From Litsea cubeba (Eukaryota > Streptophyta > Magnoliopsida > Laurales > Lauraceae): a DNA stretch of 64,000 bases. The position numbers and the translations under genes are program-made. This document shows positions 11,625 to 24,905 of the stretch, one piece after another. Location of the stretch: positions 51,973,961-52,037,960 of the forward strand of contig CM022946.1 in assembly GCA_012931725.1 (NCBI GenBank), in the 5' to 3' direction. The notes beneath the pieces were generated by a model. The model had not been told where the DNA came from. It ran no database searches and saw only the letters and a list, made by a program, of their open reading frames with translations. Each line of letters begins with the position of its first letter. Position 1 is the stretch's first letter.

Positions 11625-13174
11625 CGGGTCTATTGGGCCTTACTATATCATTTACTACTGTTAAAACTATTTGCTAAGGATCTTTTTACTTTTCTGTCAC
11701 AATATCTTGAAAGTTGTTTTCTAAAACACTTAGTGCCTGTTCATGTGCATGGAATTGACTTCCTAGGATTTTTTTTCTCAATGATAAAGTGGCGTTTATT
11801 TTATTTACTGGTAGTTGGTTGTTATGCCTGCTACAAAACAAAAGTTTACAAAAGGTGAACAAAAACTCATCCAAAAATGAAAACAACCACACAACCCTTT
11901 CTAGTTGAGTACAGTGACTCAGTGAGTGCTATATTCTGGTTGCAGTTGCTGGTCAGCTGTGCAACCTCTGGATTTCTTGCAAATAAAACACTGTAGCATC
12001 AACAGGGGGATCATTAGAGAAGATAGATAGAGATGGAGAGGCATTTCGTGCTAGGTGATCAGCAACCCAGGTGGCTGATCGTCTACAAAATATTGGTTCC
12101 CCATGAGCCTAGCTTCGTTAAGAGCTGCCCAATCATTCTCCATAAGATCATCAGTTTCAACAATAAGGTCATAGAAGATTGAAGTGCTTCAATGGGGATG
12201 AGTCGCTTCCCAGGAATTATCGTAAAATGAGTTGCAACAAAAGATTATTAAAGAGGTGAGGATGAAGGATGTAAGGCGAATGAGCAGATGGAACCCAAAC
12301 TTCCCCCTAGGATTTTACTTACTTGGCAATGGTTGAGCATTTATTTTCAATCATTCTCAATTCATATTCCATTAAAACAGAGATGTTAATCCATAGCCAT
12401 TTATGGATCTTCTCCCTTGTTTTCTTCAACTTCAATCACAGTTAGAAATACTTTTCTATGAATTCCTAAAAAGTAAGAATTCAATTCCATGCAGACAAAC
12501 GAATTCCTAAGAAGTAAGAATTCAATTCCATGCAGCCAAACGGGCACTTACTGTTTTCCATTTTCTATATTTTCTTTTGTTTTTCTCTCAAAATAATGTT
12601 ATCTCCAATACGCGATAAATCCCCAAAATTCTAAAATGCCCCTACTGTTTTTTTCAGAACAGTAAAATCCCGGGAATGATACTTGTGACCGTGATTACAG
12701 GTCAACAAATGTTATAGAAACGCATGAACACTCATTTACATGTAAGCAGTCACTTGCGGTAAATTCGCAGCGACATAGAAATGTCCTCCAGTACAAAACC
12801 TAACACAATTGAAACAAATTATTTCCTTCCCTGGATGAGAGGCTTCTCAAACACCCACAAAATGTCCTCACTAAAGGGAGAAACCCTTAACAAGAAGGAA
12901 AACGAATCACTGCTAAGTCCTGAATCAAACCCACGATTATAGCAATCAATCATTCAATCAGAGAAATCAGTAAACCTACAATTCAACACGGCTAGCAATT
13001 GCTGGAAATCCACGATGATACACGCACGACATGCGATATACAAATATCCTTATATGATACAATTCATGGTGATTCCATCTAAGAAATTCATGGACATGAA
13101 CACAATTAAAGGGTTTTCACCAAAATCAAACCAGAAAGATCAGAGAGAGAGTGAGGAGATATATATATATATAC
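11625..13174. other. Gene-free stretch
   Basis: No exon of the L18a-like gene (for example the RLPCCG or transmembrane part) is found on the minus strand here, and no second MULE terminus. A near-duplicate of about 46 bp containing GAATTCCTAA(A/G)AAGTAAGAA lies at about 12456-12541. Confidence 0.5.
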
Positions 13175-13354
13175 CTGGGACGGGCTGATATCCGTGATGG
13201 TAGTAAGGAGGAGGAGGAGGAGGAGAAGAGAAGGCTCCGGGCGGAGGAAATCCGACAGACGGCTGAGGATAGCTTGGAAGGCCTTGAAATGTTCCGTAGT
13301 GGTGGTGTTGAGAATCACCGATTCCACGGCTCTTTGCTTCCTCCTCGCTCAAAT
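13175..13354 (-). pseudogene. 60S ribosomal protein L18a-like protein, captured first exon
   Basis: The minus strand encodes SEEEAKSRGIGDSQHHHYGTF, QGLPSYPQP, a Pro-rich stretch and YYHHGYQPVPG, the N-terminal cytosolic part of the plant 'L18a-like' family (small proteins with two membrane helices in the missing C-terminal half). It ends at a GT donor that runs into (TA)n. The expected start ATGAGCGAG reads ATTTGAGCG, so the initiator appears destroyed by two inserted bases. No later exon is seen within 1.5 kb. A MULE terminal inverted repeat begins about 60 bp upstream of the start, which suggests capture by a Pack-MULE, a class that often takes gene 5' ends. Confidence 0.75.
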
Positions 13355-13416
13355 GGCGGGAGAGGAAGATTTTTGGGGAAGAAAACACTGAAATTTCACG
13401 TAGGTTGCTGTAAAAA

Positions 13417-13546
13417 ACGATGTCGTTCGATAGAGGAGGGTAAAACCGTCCGAAAACAAGGTACGAACACCTAAATGTACATATATGTGTATTTCTGATC
13501 AAATTGGTATAATACAGATGTACGGACACTTTTTTCGTAAAATCCC
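13417..13546. repeat. MULE terminal inverted repeat (right end of a Pack-MULE)
   Basis: Read from 13546 leftwards, GGGATTTTACGAAAAAAGTG continues in close agreement with both TIRs of the 25.6-kb MULE at 36496 and 62108, down to the shared ACGACATCG block. The next 9 bases (13547-13555, TAAAAAGTT) would be the target duplication. I could not find a partner TIR or that 9-mer next to one to the left. Confidence 0.75.
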
Positions 13547-13769
13547 TAAAAAGTTTATAGTACTCTTTTTAATATACTCTGTGCAATATACATAAAAGAA
13601 AAATTGATTTCGTTAAGAGTTTCATTTAGAGAAAAAAAGAGAGAAAATTCGTTAATTTCGTGAAGATTATTTGACTGTACAAATCAAGGATTATGATAGA
13701 TAAGAGAAAGAAAATGGAAAAAACTTATTAAAAAAGGGAAAAATCATCCAAAAAATCTGCACGTGGGAC

Positions 13770-14115
13770 TGGGCAAAACTCAAATAAATTTATTTAAGAA
13801 GAAGAAATCATCCAGAGGTATATGGAACTGGGCAAAACTTAGATAATTTTTTTCGAACTCGGATAAACTTGTTCCAAACTCAGATAAACTTGGTCCAAAC
13901 TCGAACAAATTTGTTTCAAACTCAGATAAATTTGGTCCAAACTTAGATAAATTTATTCGAAACTCAAAAAAAATTGTTTAAAACTCAGATAAATTTATTT
14001 GATTTTTTGTAAATTTATCTGAGTTTTTGTCCAGTTTATCAGAGTTTCTGGAAAATTTATTTGAGCTCTTGGCAAATTTATTTGAGTTTCTTAGAAACTC
14101 TGATTAATTTTCTAA
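13770..14115. repeat. Fold-back array of AACTCAGATAAATTT
   Basis: About nine degenerate copies of AACTCAGATAAATTT(G) run forward from 13777 to 14000, then about five inverted copies (AAATTTATCTGAGTTT) from 14005 to 14110. The junction is near 14003. Together they could form a long hairpin. No target duplication or terminal repeat was identified. Confidence 0.7.
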
Positions 14116-15310
14116 ACTTAGATAAACTTTTTAGAAGAAGAAGTCTGCTGCTATGTGATAGGCTTCTGCTAACGGGTTAGAACAAAACAACCCAGAAAGC
14201 GAAACAGCAAAATCTCCTTCCAGACTACTTATTTTCCAAAAGCCCCAAAAAAATTTTAGACAGACTTATATGAAACGGAAAAGGGGGAAAAGGCAAATTA
14301 AGACAACAACAGGTTTTTGTGTTATGCAGAACCCGTCACCGGAGAAGGCCCGGACTGGTCATGTTTCCATCGTCGGGCCGTTGCCATCGTGGCTGGTGTA
14401 GTCGGAGATTGCCGACTTTGATCTGCAGAGCTCTTTGGTGAAATCCCTCGGTCATTGAGAAGAAGACGGAAGGGGTTCTACAAGACAACAAAGAATGAGA
14501 GAAAGGGGCAAATTCATAGTTTTATGCTCAAACCATTGAAAGGGGCAAATTCGTCATAAAAATATATGATGTGACATATTAGGGACCTCTCACCAAAATA
14601 TCTCCAATTGTATGGACTATAAACATTAGAAAAAAAGTCGTTGGATTGGAGGCCCTAAAGACCGTGCTTAGGGACTTATGGCTAATTTACCCTTTTACTT
14701 ATGTTAATCCTCCTCCTTGTGAGGGTGGTGTTGTCATGTGAGTTGTTGTGATTAAGTGAAGAAATGTATATTATGCTCCTTTTAAATGATATGATAAGCT
14801 TTAGGTTGCATGTCAATCTTTGTTTTTTTTTTTTACAATTACCAAATAAAGCTTTAAATATCCCAAAAGATTGTCAATCTTTTTTTTTATTTTGCTATAA
14901 TAATGGCTACAAGTGATACTTCAAAACGGTTGCCACATGCATGTGATGATACCATAGTATAACATCACTCAACCATGAGTGTGTTGACAAAGGTCTTAAG
15001 GCCTAATCTTTTAATAGAATTTTTATGTGAGTTTATTTTATTGGGGATTCCTGACACCATTATGTGATGGTTGTACCCTAGCCTTTTTGGATGCATTATT
15101 TCTCCGAGAAATTCTATTTACACGCATCACTATTGTTGAAGACACCCACTTGCTTAGCTCACCACACTCATTTTATTTTTGTCAAGATTTTGTTGAGCTC
15201 ACCCACCATAATACCCAAACTACACAGCTGAGCTCACCACACCCATTCCATTTCCATTCTGAATCCATCTCGCAGTGATTTCAAATTTTTGAGCATTTTG
15301 GGCACCGAAG
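14116..15310. other. Gene-free stretch
   Basis: A short frame after a tatgcag acceptor at about 14330-14400 soon meets TAG and is not recognised. The rest is AT-rich. Confidence 0.45.
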
Positions 15311-15315
15311 CCTCT

Positions 15316-17973
15316 TGTTATACCCCTTCCCGAATTAATGATGATTAAGGCTAATTAATCGAGATTTATTCTAATTAAGCATAATTAATCTAATTAATGT
15401 TGGTTAGTGACCAAAAAGAGATAAACAAGTCTCTAATGATTGAATTAAGTATAATGAAAGTGGATTTGAGTGATATTGAGATCGTTGAATTGAAATTTAG
15501 TTTAAATGAGTAGGGGAAACGGACTTCTTCGTAAATACGATTTTCACGTATTTCATCGAATACGGTAATTCTTGGTACCATCGCGTGTAACTCGATTAAT
15601 TAAAATAACTTTCACAAAACACTCGACTAGTTTTGACTTAAGATTAGTCAAGTGGACCTTCATTTGACCTAAAATATAAATGAGTGTATGAAAGTGGAAT
15701 TAAATGCAAAAAAGGCCTTATATAAGCAAAGAGATGCACTCTTTTCCATTTTTCAAACCCTAGGCACTTCCTTCCCATTTTCTCTCCATCTTCTCCTATT
15801 TTCTTCATCAAACATCAAGATTAAAGAGCTCAAGTGATTTTGGAGAGTGGATTCATCATCTTCATCTTCTTCCTCACCTCATTCTTTATTGTTAGAACTT
15901 TGGAGCTTTGGTAAGGACCCAACCTTCTCCCTTTGAACTACAAGTAAGTATCTTAGAGCTTTTATAGGATTTCCAAGTTCCATTAAATGTGTAGAGGTGG
16001 TTACTAGCATTAATGGCTCATAAATGTCCTTTTTTTTCTTGTTTTAATAGAAAATAGGGTTTGATTAAAAAGGGATTTGACCTCAAATCAAGCTTAGAAA
16101 TAGGGGTTTTGTCCAATAAGCTTCAAGAGAGGCAAGTATACATAGTCTTATGTAATTAATGTCAATGTTTTACACATTCTATTATTTTAGAAGTTTTATG
16201 TGATTTCCATTGTAGATTAGATTTGATTATTGTGGATTAAATGATGGATTAGAATTGTTGTGTGTATGATGAATGATGATTAAGGATGGGAACAAGAGGT
16301 TTCATGATTTAATTGCAGGTTTGGATAATTTTGGAGTAGTTTGGAGTGAAGGAAGAAAATGCTCAGAAATCCCAAAACTGGATTTCTGGAGCGTTCGCTC
16401 GAGCGAACTGCTCTCTGTTTGGGTCCGCTCGAGCGAAACATAAGTCTGCTCGAGTGACCTGCTCTCTGGATGGGATCCGCTCGAGCGAACCTATGTCCGC
16501 TAGAGCGAACTTGGGCTAGGTCTAGGCAGTCCCTTCTGTTATAGTCCGGTTAGATTTCGGGTTTCATTCAATTGTGAATGCTACCTATAAACGTAATTGC
16601 TTCCTATGAAAGTAACCACTTCCTAAATTAGTTTTTAGCGTGAATTATAAAGTGATTAGAAGCTAAGTGAATTAATGAACAATAAAAAAGAGATCTCAAT
16701 TGATTGAACCATAAACTTAACAAAGTGTTGAATGATCAATGGGTTATAGACTAAATCTCCATGAGTGATAATTACGGGGACTCTAATGTACTTATTATCT
16801 AAATGTGGTGTCCATCAAGAATAGCACGTACATTAGATAACCAATGGTTACACTTGAATGGTTGGTGGGAATTAAGTAAGAAATGAGTGGAATTACTAAT
16901 TATCCTAATTCTCTCATTGAATTGTGAATATGTCTACATTGTAAGTAGTAATACCGAACTCTAATGAATGTTTATAGTGACTAGAGTGATGTATGATCTT
17001 TTCGATTGTTTTGACTGGACTTATTGAATTGAATTGAATCTAGGAATGTGAGAAATGTGTTGACATTTAATTCTGGCACTACATAGCTATTTCATTAAAT
17101 GAATGATTATTCCTACTGCAGTAGATGGATTTGGAGGCATTCCGGAGCTCCGTGGTGATGCTAGTTGCCCCTGGCCCGGCACTAGTAAGTCCTACAATAT
17201 TGAATGATTGTCATTGAAAGATTATGACTAAACTATTCCTTCCATTTGGAAGATGAATCCTTCCTTTGAAGGAAGATGGTAAATAATGAAATGAAATGCA
17301 ATGAGTGCTATTGTAGTTGCCTATTGTTTATGTCAAGTAAATTGATTCTAATGACATTATTATGGAGTAAACTGTTAAAATTGATAGAAACGTGATTCAA
17401 TGAAAATGTATGTATTAACATGTGATAGCATAGAACTATATGTACATTGTTGAACCGTCGTGTACATTAGTGTTATTGATGGCATTATAGGACCAATTGC
17501 TAATACCGGCCCTGCATCGGCCCCAGCACCAGCGGAGGAGACCGCTCCTGTTCCTCCAGGAGGATTGATAGAATGGAATAGACGGGATACCAATTGATAC
17601 GAGTATCCGAGTGCGTCATGAAATGGAGATTCATTTTGGGGGAATTCTTTTGGAATGTTTAGATTCTTTTGAGAGAAATTATTTTTGGGAATTAGATTTT
17701 GGTCACCTTGTATTGTATTTGTATATACAAGGGTTGACAAAACATTTCATGTATAAGATTCTCACTTTGATTAGGACTATACATTGATGAATGGATGATG
17801 TTAAATATATATATATATATATATATATGTATTCCATAATTTGTATATTTGACAGGATATTGTATGATTATCCCTTATGAACTTTGCCTTAACTTCAGTT
17901 AATTCAGGGTTTACGAGAGTAAGTGTGGTTCGCGATCCGGGGGTTTATCGGATCTCGGGCCCGGGTCGTGACA
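15316..17973 (+). mobile_element. Solo LTR, 2.66 kb
   Basis: It begins TGTTATACCCC and ends GGGTCGTGACA (TG...CA), with a perfect 5-bp target duplication CCTCT at 15311-15315 and 17974-17978. No internal retrotransposon coding region follows, so this is a recombination product. TATATAA near 15719 followed by a CT-rich leader suggests the plus strand is the transcribed one. A (TA)n run lies at 17806-17828. The superfamily is not provable from the LTR alone; long LTRs of this type are usual in plant Ty3/Gypsy elements. Confidence 0.88.
16390..16512. repeat. Palindrome cluster CGCTCGAGCG in the LTR
   Basis: Five sites: TTCGCTCGAGCGAA at 16394, then CCGCTCGAGCGAAA, TGCTCGAGTGA, CCGCTCGAGCGAA and CCGCTAGAGCGAA. 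Three keep the perfect core; spacing is 20-30 bp. Confidence 0.85.
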
Positions 17974-18257
17974 CCTCTTCTCCACTACACAGCTCTTCTT
18001 CTTCTTCTCCATCCATCGCCCGTTGAGCTCAAACAAGTCTGCTCTTCTTCTTCATAGATTTATCATTTTCATATATTTTTTTAGGTTGTAATTTATGCAT
18101 TAGAGAGTATGGACATTTGCAATAGATAGGGAAGTCCCTAATGAATGAAATGGATGGGAGTTTCGAACTCTAAACCCGGGCCAAAGTTAAAAAACCCATG
18201 GCTCATTTTATACTCTTTCGTGATCTATTTGGCAATCCAAAAATGAGCACAGATTGT

Positions 18258-18400
18258 TTGCACGGCCATTCAAAACCATGTATCTTATATATGCACGGTT
18301 CCTTCATAACGTGTAAATGGAATATGCGCGGTTCATTCATAATGTGCAAATGGAATTTGCTCGTTTTCATTGCGCCGTGCAGTATCAGTTTGCACTGTCC
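18258..18400. repeat. Subterminal GCACGG motif cluster, left
   Basis: GCACGGCCATTC, GCACGGTTCCTTCATAA and GCGCGGTTCATTCATAA recur about 40 bp apart, alternating with ATGTGCAAATGGAAT-type phrases. Confidence 0.6.
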
Positions 18401-18638
18401 TTCTGAACTAAGCTGTACAAAAATATAATATCTTTTTATATGCTGTTTTCTGTTATTGATTTTCATTTTTAACAGATTGGGAGGGATGCCGAAAAGACCA
18501 GCTCGCTTTATAAGTGGCAGTTCTTTGACGACAGGTGGACGGAGTAGTTCTTCTAGCGAGCCATCGAGAGTGCGGACCAAGATTGGTGTTGCGAGACCGC
18601 GTGGCCAATGTGAGAATGCAAGTTCTTCTACCTACGGC

Positions 18639-21600
18639 TGTAAGGTCCGTGACCTTACTTGGTCAGTTGGGCCCAATAGTAGGCCCATTGACTCGTCTAA
18701 CTTGTTATTATTTTAATTAATTATAGTTTAGATATTTAAGTGGGTTTAGATTATGAACGAGTTTCTTCTAATATTATAATAGTGTTTGTGAAGTTTCGTG
18801 CGATTCCGAGTTCGTTTGATCCTAGCAGGGGGTAGTTTGTAATTTTAGGAAAAATTCAAGGGTTTTCCGAAATATTCCAAACGCCGTGACTTTTGGGTTC
18901 CTTGGAAAGGTTTCTTCTCGCTGATCATTTTTGTCCCTTGATTTGTCGCGATACGAGAATTAGAAGCCCTTCAAGTGGTCCATTCTTCACCGGACCCACT
19001 GTAGGGATAATCTAGTCATTTTCTCCCTCTCTTCTTCTTAAACAAAGATTAACCTTAATCTCACTTTTATCTCAACAACAAAAGAGAGTAGCATCCCCTT
19101 TCTTCTTCCTTTTCTCTTCTCAAGCGCAGGACTCTAGCCCGGAGAGATCAACTCCGCGATCTGAACCGCTAGTTTTTATCCTTTCGATCCCCTCTTTCTT
19201 CCGGTACCAATTTGGTAAGATTTTTCACAATCTCATATTTTTATTTTATCTTCTATTTGGTTAGATTAGGTCCGATCTTGATCTTTTTCCTTTCTTTATT
19301 CTCCTTTGCATTCTAGGTGGTGTTTGGTTGGGTTAGATTGTGGATCTTGTGGTAGAAAGGCTTCTCCTCAAGTTTTACCCAATTTCGATCTTCTTCTTAG
19401 TTGAGGCAAGTAGATATGCAAAATATAATTCATATGTCTGTATTGTTCTTATTGATTTGGCTATGCTTCTTATTAGGTTTCCCGTTATTCCAAGCATGAT
19501 TTAATATAAATTGGGAATTTTTAAGCTAGTTTAGGTTTTTTTTTGGGAAATTGGATTGAAATGGATAAATTAATGATATTAGGTTGCTTAAAATTTGTTT
19601 ATTTGATTCAATGGAATGGGATGAATGGATTGGATCGTTGGGAGAGCATGAGGCTCTATTTTATGCAGGTTGTAGCCTTTGGAAAGGCTTGAAAATGGAG
19701 AATGATTGGGGATGGAAAAGTTTCAGAAATGATCTGAAACTGCACTGATCCCGTACTTTCGGTCAACCCTCGGTCAGGATTCGGTTAACTGAACTCAGGA
19801 GTTCGGTCAGCCAAAACCCATTGTCGGTCAGAAAACCATAGAGCGATTATTTAGCTTCTGGTGAACGTCGATTCAGCTATCGGTCCATGTTCGGTTAGCC
19901 GAAATCAGCGTGTCGGTCAGCCGAACCCAAGCTCGGTCAGAATTCCAGATAGCTGGTTTTCAGCTCTTATGAGTTCGGTCTGCCGAGTTTCTAGGTTCGG
20001 TTAACCGAACTGATGAATTCGGTTAGCCGAAGGTTAACCGAAATTGCCATTTTGCCTTATTTTATTCCGGACTAAGACGATAACTTAGGTTTAGGACTTA
20101 GATGTTGGAAACCCTTAATCTACTATCACATGACCATAAATGAGATTGAAATCGAAACACGTGGCTTGGTGTGAATTCGATTGGGTTGTCTAGGTATTCA
20201 TGTATTAGCATGGTCTAACTAATTGTGTATGGAACTAAATGGACTGATGCTTAACATGATTGTACACCAAGGGATTTCCTAAGAGCATCGTCGACCCGAA
20301 TTCCACACGTACTCTGTTAGAACTTATGGAGTACAGGAATGACACCACTTGCCTAGGATTGGATTGTAATTCCTCCTTGACTTGTAACTTGTATCCATCG
20401 TTTATATTCCTTGTACATTCTCTTGGCATAGCATACTTAATTAATTATGAAACATAAATCCTTATAGGATTTAGGACTTGGACCTGACTTTGAATGTACC
20501 TTAGGAACCTGTGTTATGTCTTGATAAATATGACTGGCTAGCATGGGATGGGATTATTATGTGTTGTACTTGTATTGTATTGTCTTGAATGAGATAATCC
20601 CTATACTCGTGTCCTATACATTGAGCTAGCCAGACTTGCTTGTCTTGTTTTCCGTGTGTCAACACCACTACATTTTATTCGCATATCATCGCCATCTGCG
20701 GTTTGGGGTATTATTAACGGGCCGATTACTCGGTCATCGGGATGGGCAGTTAGCGTTAGACGGCGTCCATGGCGTTGAATAACTGGAAGCGGGCTTGGAC
20801 CGTGCTGCTATTCCAAGAACCGGGAGATAAGATCCCACTGAAGTCGGACTTTGGTATCAGTAGTCTTGTCTGGATTACTACTGGTACCTCGGGAGGTGGT
20901 TTAGACATCCTCGGAGTCTCCCTCTTGTTATTTGTATGGTATTGCATTGTCTTGATAGTGGTTATTGGTAGATGATGATAGGATTCCCGTTATTGCTTCT
21001 GTTTATTACTCTTGCTATATGCCTAGCTCTGATTCTTGTATTCACATGATTATTACTTGTCATTATTCTATATTTGATGCATGTCATGTTTATTATGCTT
21101 TCCTTATCTATTGTTCAACATATTGTTGACTCTACTCCTTGGTGTGCAGACACCTCAGGTGGTTACTATTACTACGAGGAGCAGACCGGTGAGGAGATCT
21201 CAGAGGATCTCCAACCAGAAAAGGAGGAACGAGAGTGGCGTGCGATTACGTAGAGCAGCGTCATCACATCTGGTATGAGAGAGATTCACATAGAACTTCA
21301 TTTAGATATATTCTTTTATTTATTTCTCTCGTTGAACCTTTATTTCATTGACTTTAGTTCTTTAAATGGCCTTGTTTATTGGGTTGGCCATTGTAATAAA
21401 TTAACTTAACTCCTCAGTTTTATTTATTACTCTTACAACTTTAATGTTTAATGAGAAGTATTATTCACTGATGATATTCCATATGCCTAGAGTTGTATGA
21501 ACATACATTTATTGTACCACATGAGGCTTGAAATATTATATCCTCATCGCGGACTTACGATCTGTGGGCCCAAATGAAAAAAATTTAATTAGTCCTAAAT

Positions 21601-21651
21601 TTCACTCTCCAGATCCGGTTTATTCTTTAATCTGGTTTGGGGGACGTGACA
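18639..21651. mobile_element. Solo LTR, 3.0 kb, inside the PMD gene
   Basis: It begins TGTAAGGTCC and ends GGGACGTGACA, with perfect 5-bp duplication ACGGC at 18634-18638 and 21652-21656. It interrupts the PMD pseudogene exactly after codon 51. No internal coding region. Confidence 0.9.
19750..20045. repeat. Palindrome/half-site cluster TTCGGTTAACCGAA in the LTR
   Basis: At least ten CGGTCA or CGGTTA half-sites occur, with full or near-full palindromes such as TTCGGTTAACCGAAC near 20004, and TTCGGTTAGCCGAA repeated around them. Confidence 0.8.
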
Positions 21652-22358
21652 ACGGCCGTCAACGCCCAACGACGTCTAAACGAAGACGTCGATTGCAGCA
21701 GGATCCACTACAGGAGCCGGTTGAGGAGGATGTTGACAGTTCTTCAGAAGATGATTCCTTAGACGAGAACGCACAGCTAGGGGTGAAAATGTGGCGAGTG
21801 ATATGCGGGCCGTGCCGTGTCGGGTGCAACCTTTTGGGGTCAGCCCAGCACGGCCTAGGGCACAGCTCTGGTCGTGTCGTGCTGGGCCAGGCCCTAGTCG
21901 GGCCTGGGCTGTGCAGCCCGTGGGCAGCCCACAGATCCCCCTCCCCATTTTTTTTATTTTTTTTAATTTTTTAAGTCTAAGAAGACTTAAACTCTTGGTC
22001 TTAGACCAATTTCATTAAAATAAAGAAATTAAGAGAAATGAATAAGTAAAATAACACTAAAGATGTTTTAAAAAAATACATCAAATAAATTGTATTTCCT
22101 TAAAATTTAAGTTAAAAAAGTTCAAAATACTTACAAGTTTGAACTTGGATCAATATATATAATGAAACTCAAATCTTCTAATAAATGAAAAAAGAATTAC
22201 AACTTTAGAAACCTATGATACATTCTAAAAAATAAATCACAACTTTAGAAACTTATAATACATTCTAAAATATAAATTACAACTTTAAAAACCTATGATA
22301 CATTCTAAAAAATAAATTACAAGTTGAAAGCCTATTTTACATTCTAAAAAAAACTATA

Positions 22359-24327
22359 CTACGATATATGTAACGCTGCTAGCTTGTCTTCTATCTCGAA
22401 ATCATTATCGAGGTGTTGTTCCCTATCCTCTGCTTGATACCAATCCCGTAAGCACATGCAGGTCTCAACGGTTTGTTCTGTAAGCATAGTCCTTATGGGG
22501 TCAATAAGGCGCTCACTTGAACTAAATGCCTGCTCTAATGCAACTGTAGATGTTGGTATTGTTAGTATGTCACGGTCTATGGCGGAAAGCATGGAGAATT
22601 TAGTTTCAAATGATTTCCACCATGCCAAAAGATCAAAATCATCTTCTTCATTATCCGAGATTGAAACAGGATCGCTCCCCAGGTACATTGTTAATTCATT
22701 AAGGTTGTAAGAGGATCATTTGGAAGAAGAGGAGTTACTTCCGTGAGATTTCTTCATAACACTCCAATTCATAATCCAAATAAAGTGTTTCTAATTGTGT
22801 CTTAACTGTAAACATGTCATTTATATTCGTTGTATTCATATTAGAGTTTATTTCATCAAGAAGGTTTTCTACACTCTTTAATTTCAATCTAAGGTCTAAT
22901 GCAGCACCTATACAAAATGTTAAAGGAGCTATTCTCCAATATTGTGAAAACTTTGCCTCCATTTGTACACACATAAGTTGAAAAATTGAAAAATCCCTAT
23001 ACTTTTTAAAAATAAGACTTATTTCATAAAAATGGGTTAAAGCTTGATTTGATGTGGGATAATATACCCCGAAAAAAAATAATGTTGCATAATGAAAAAC
23101 TTCTAAAAAATCTCTTATTAAAAATATGTTCATGCTTCAAATAAAGTTGACAATATTGATTTAGTGCTATTTTATAGGCACATGCTTCTTTTAACATTTT
23201 ATAGGTAAAAATTCCATCTATGCTTTACATCTTGTGATATTTTCTTTGGTCTTAGACCCAAATTTACGCATATGTCCGTCTACCATTATTTTCGCGAGGG
23301 AGAACCAAAAATGTATCCTACAATCCATTTAATACTCTTTAAATCATCTCTAATATATTCCACCTCTACTTATATGATAAGATTTATGATGTGGCATGCA
23401 CATCTATTGTGAAATAGATCCTCATTTAAATCAAGTTGAATCACAGGTTTTAGTAAATCTGCTGCGATATTGTTAGTGCTTGCATTATCTAAAGTTATAG
23501 AAATTCTTTTATTTTTAATTTTATATTCTCTAAGTTTCTCAATGATGATGGACCCTATCCTAGCACCAGTGTGTGGGAATTCTAATAAATAAAACGAAAT
23601 CATTCTTTTCTGCATCACCCAATCACTATTAATATAATGTGAAGTGATTGAAATGTACCCCGGATATTTTTTAGAGGTCTATAAATCTGAAGTTAAAGCC
23701 ACTTTTCTAGGTATATTTTCAAAAATATTTTTTAAATTATCTTTTTCTTTCAAAAAAGTTTGTATTACATCATTTCTAGCAGGAACGAAGGTAGACCTCA
23801 AAAATCTTTCAAAGGATCGGTCTTCGAAAAGTATAAATGGTAATTGGTAAACTATTATAAACTTAATAATTGTATATCTAGCATTAGCATGGTCATAGTT
23901 GAAAACTCCTAAACCACCAGAATAATCTGTTTGAGAAAGTTGTGTTTGAATCATCCCATCTCTTACCCCATGGTCCCCCATCGTTAGCGGTATTCGTGTG
24001 TTTGAGTACACACTTTTTCATGTGTCTATTAAGGTGGCCAGTGCCGCTTGATGATTTGGCACTAAGGATATTTTTGCAATATTTACATTTTGCTTTCTCT
24101 TCTGTTCCTCCTTTAGGACAGGGGATAGTACCTTTCACAAAATAAGACCATACAGAAGAAGTCAATCTTGTTTTTCTATTCTTTTTAGTTGTAGAAACCG
24201 AACATGTAAGATCTTAGGGATTATTACTATATACTTCTATGCCCTGACTTTGATCTAAATGAATAAATTCAGGATCTTTCTCATTTAGAGAGAAGTCAAG
24301 GTTGAAAGGTTGTGATAGTCCAGCCAT
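22359..24327 (-). pseudogene. hAT transposase (BED zinc finger, RNase-H-like, hATC), pseudogene
   Basis: On the minus strand, from ATG at 24327 (MAGLSQPFNLDFSLNEKDPE): a BED finger (SSVWSYF.., CKYCKNILS, HLNRHMKKC) around 24160-23990; catalytic region VALTSDL at about 23682 and ISITLDNASTNN at about 23500; CACHIINLI at 23375; then the C-terminal dimerisation domain (DLLAWWK, LSAIDRDILTIPTSTVALEQAFS, DWYQ) at 22660-22400. The layout is that of plant Ac/Tam3-like (RICESLEEPER-type) transposases, which act in the nucleus on the TIRs. Stops (TAA after EVYSNNP; TAG where Trp follows TSDL) and several frameshifts inactivate it. Confidence 0.88.
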
Positions 24328-24905
24328 TTTTCTAAAAAAAATATTTAAAAAAATTAAATAAATAATTATGTATAATGTGTTTTTGTGATAATTTATATAA
24401 GAAAGGGGAGAAGATGAGACTTAATATATAATATTACTATGTATATTATTACTAAATAAAACTCAAAATTAAAGATAATGAATACCTTTATAAGAGAGAG
24501 AGCGCTCATGGAGAAGTCCTTCTAAGTTGAATCCTCCACTTTAGATAAGTCACCCTCACTCTTCACTTCTTAGAAAACTTTGTAGAGAGCTTAGACTTTA
24601 GAATGAGACTTAGGAGAGCTTAGAGCTTAGAGCTTTAGAACTTTAGAGGGAGTGTGAGAAATGAGAGAGTAGATGAGTGTAGAGAAATGAGAGGAATGAG
24701 GGCTATCTATAGAATTTCTAAGTGATAAAATGACATAAAATACCCCATCATATGACCGTTTTATAGTAGTTGGGGGGGAGGGTATAATGGTAAAAAATGA
24801 TCAAAGGACACCAATCCCCCCCTTTAACCGTTTATAGCTCTTAGGGGGTTAAAAATGTAAAAAAAAAAACTCCATTTGACCGTTTTTTGAGAGGTTTGAG
24901 AGGGG

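Noticed and set aside
12640..12680. Possible second MULE TIR (CAGTAAAATCCCGGG)
   Set aside because: Only a short match, and in the same orientation as the 13546 end, so it cannot be the partner left terminus.
13356..13529. N-terminal extension of the L18a-like protein
   Set aside because: This stretch is 5' leader plus the MULE TIR, shared with two other TIRs, so it is not coding.
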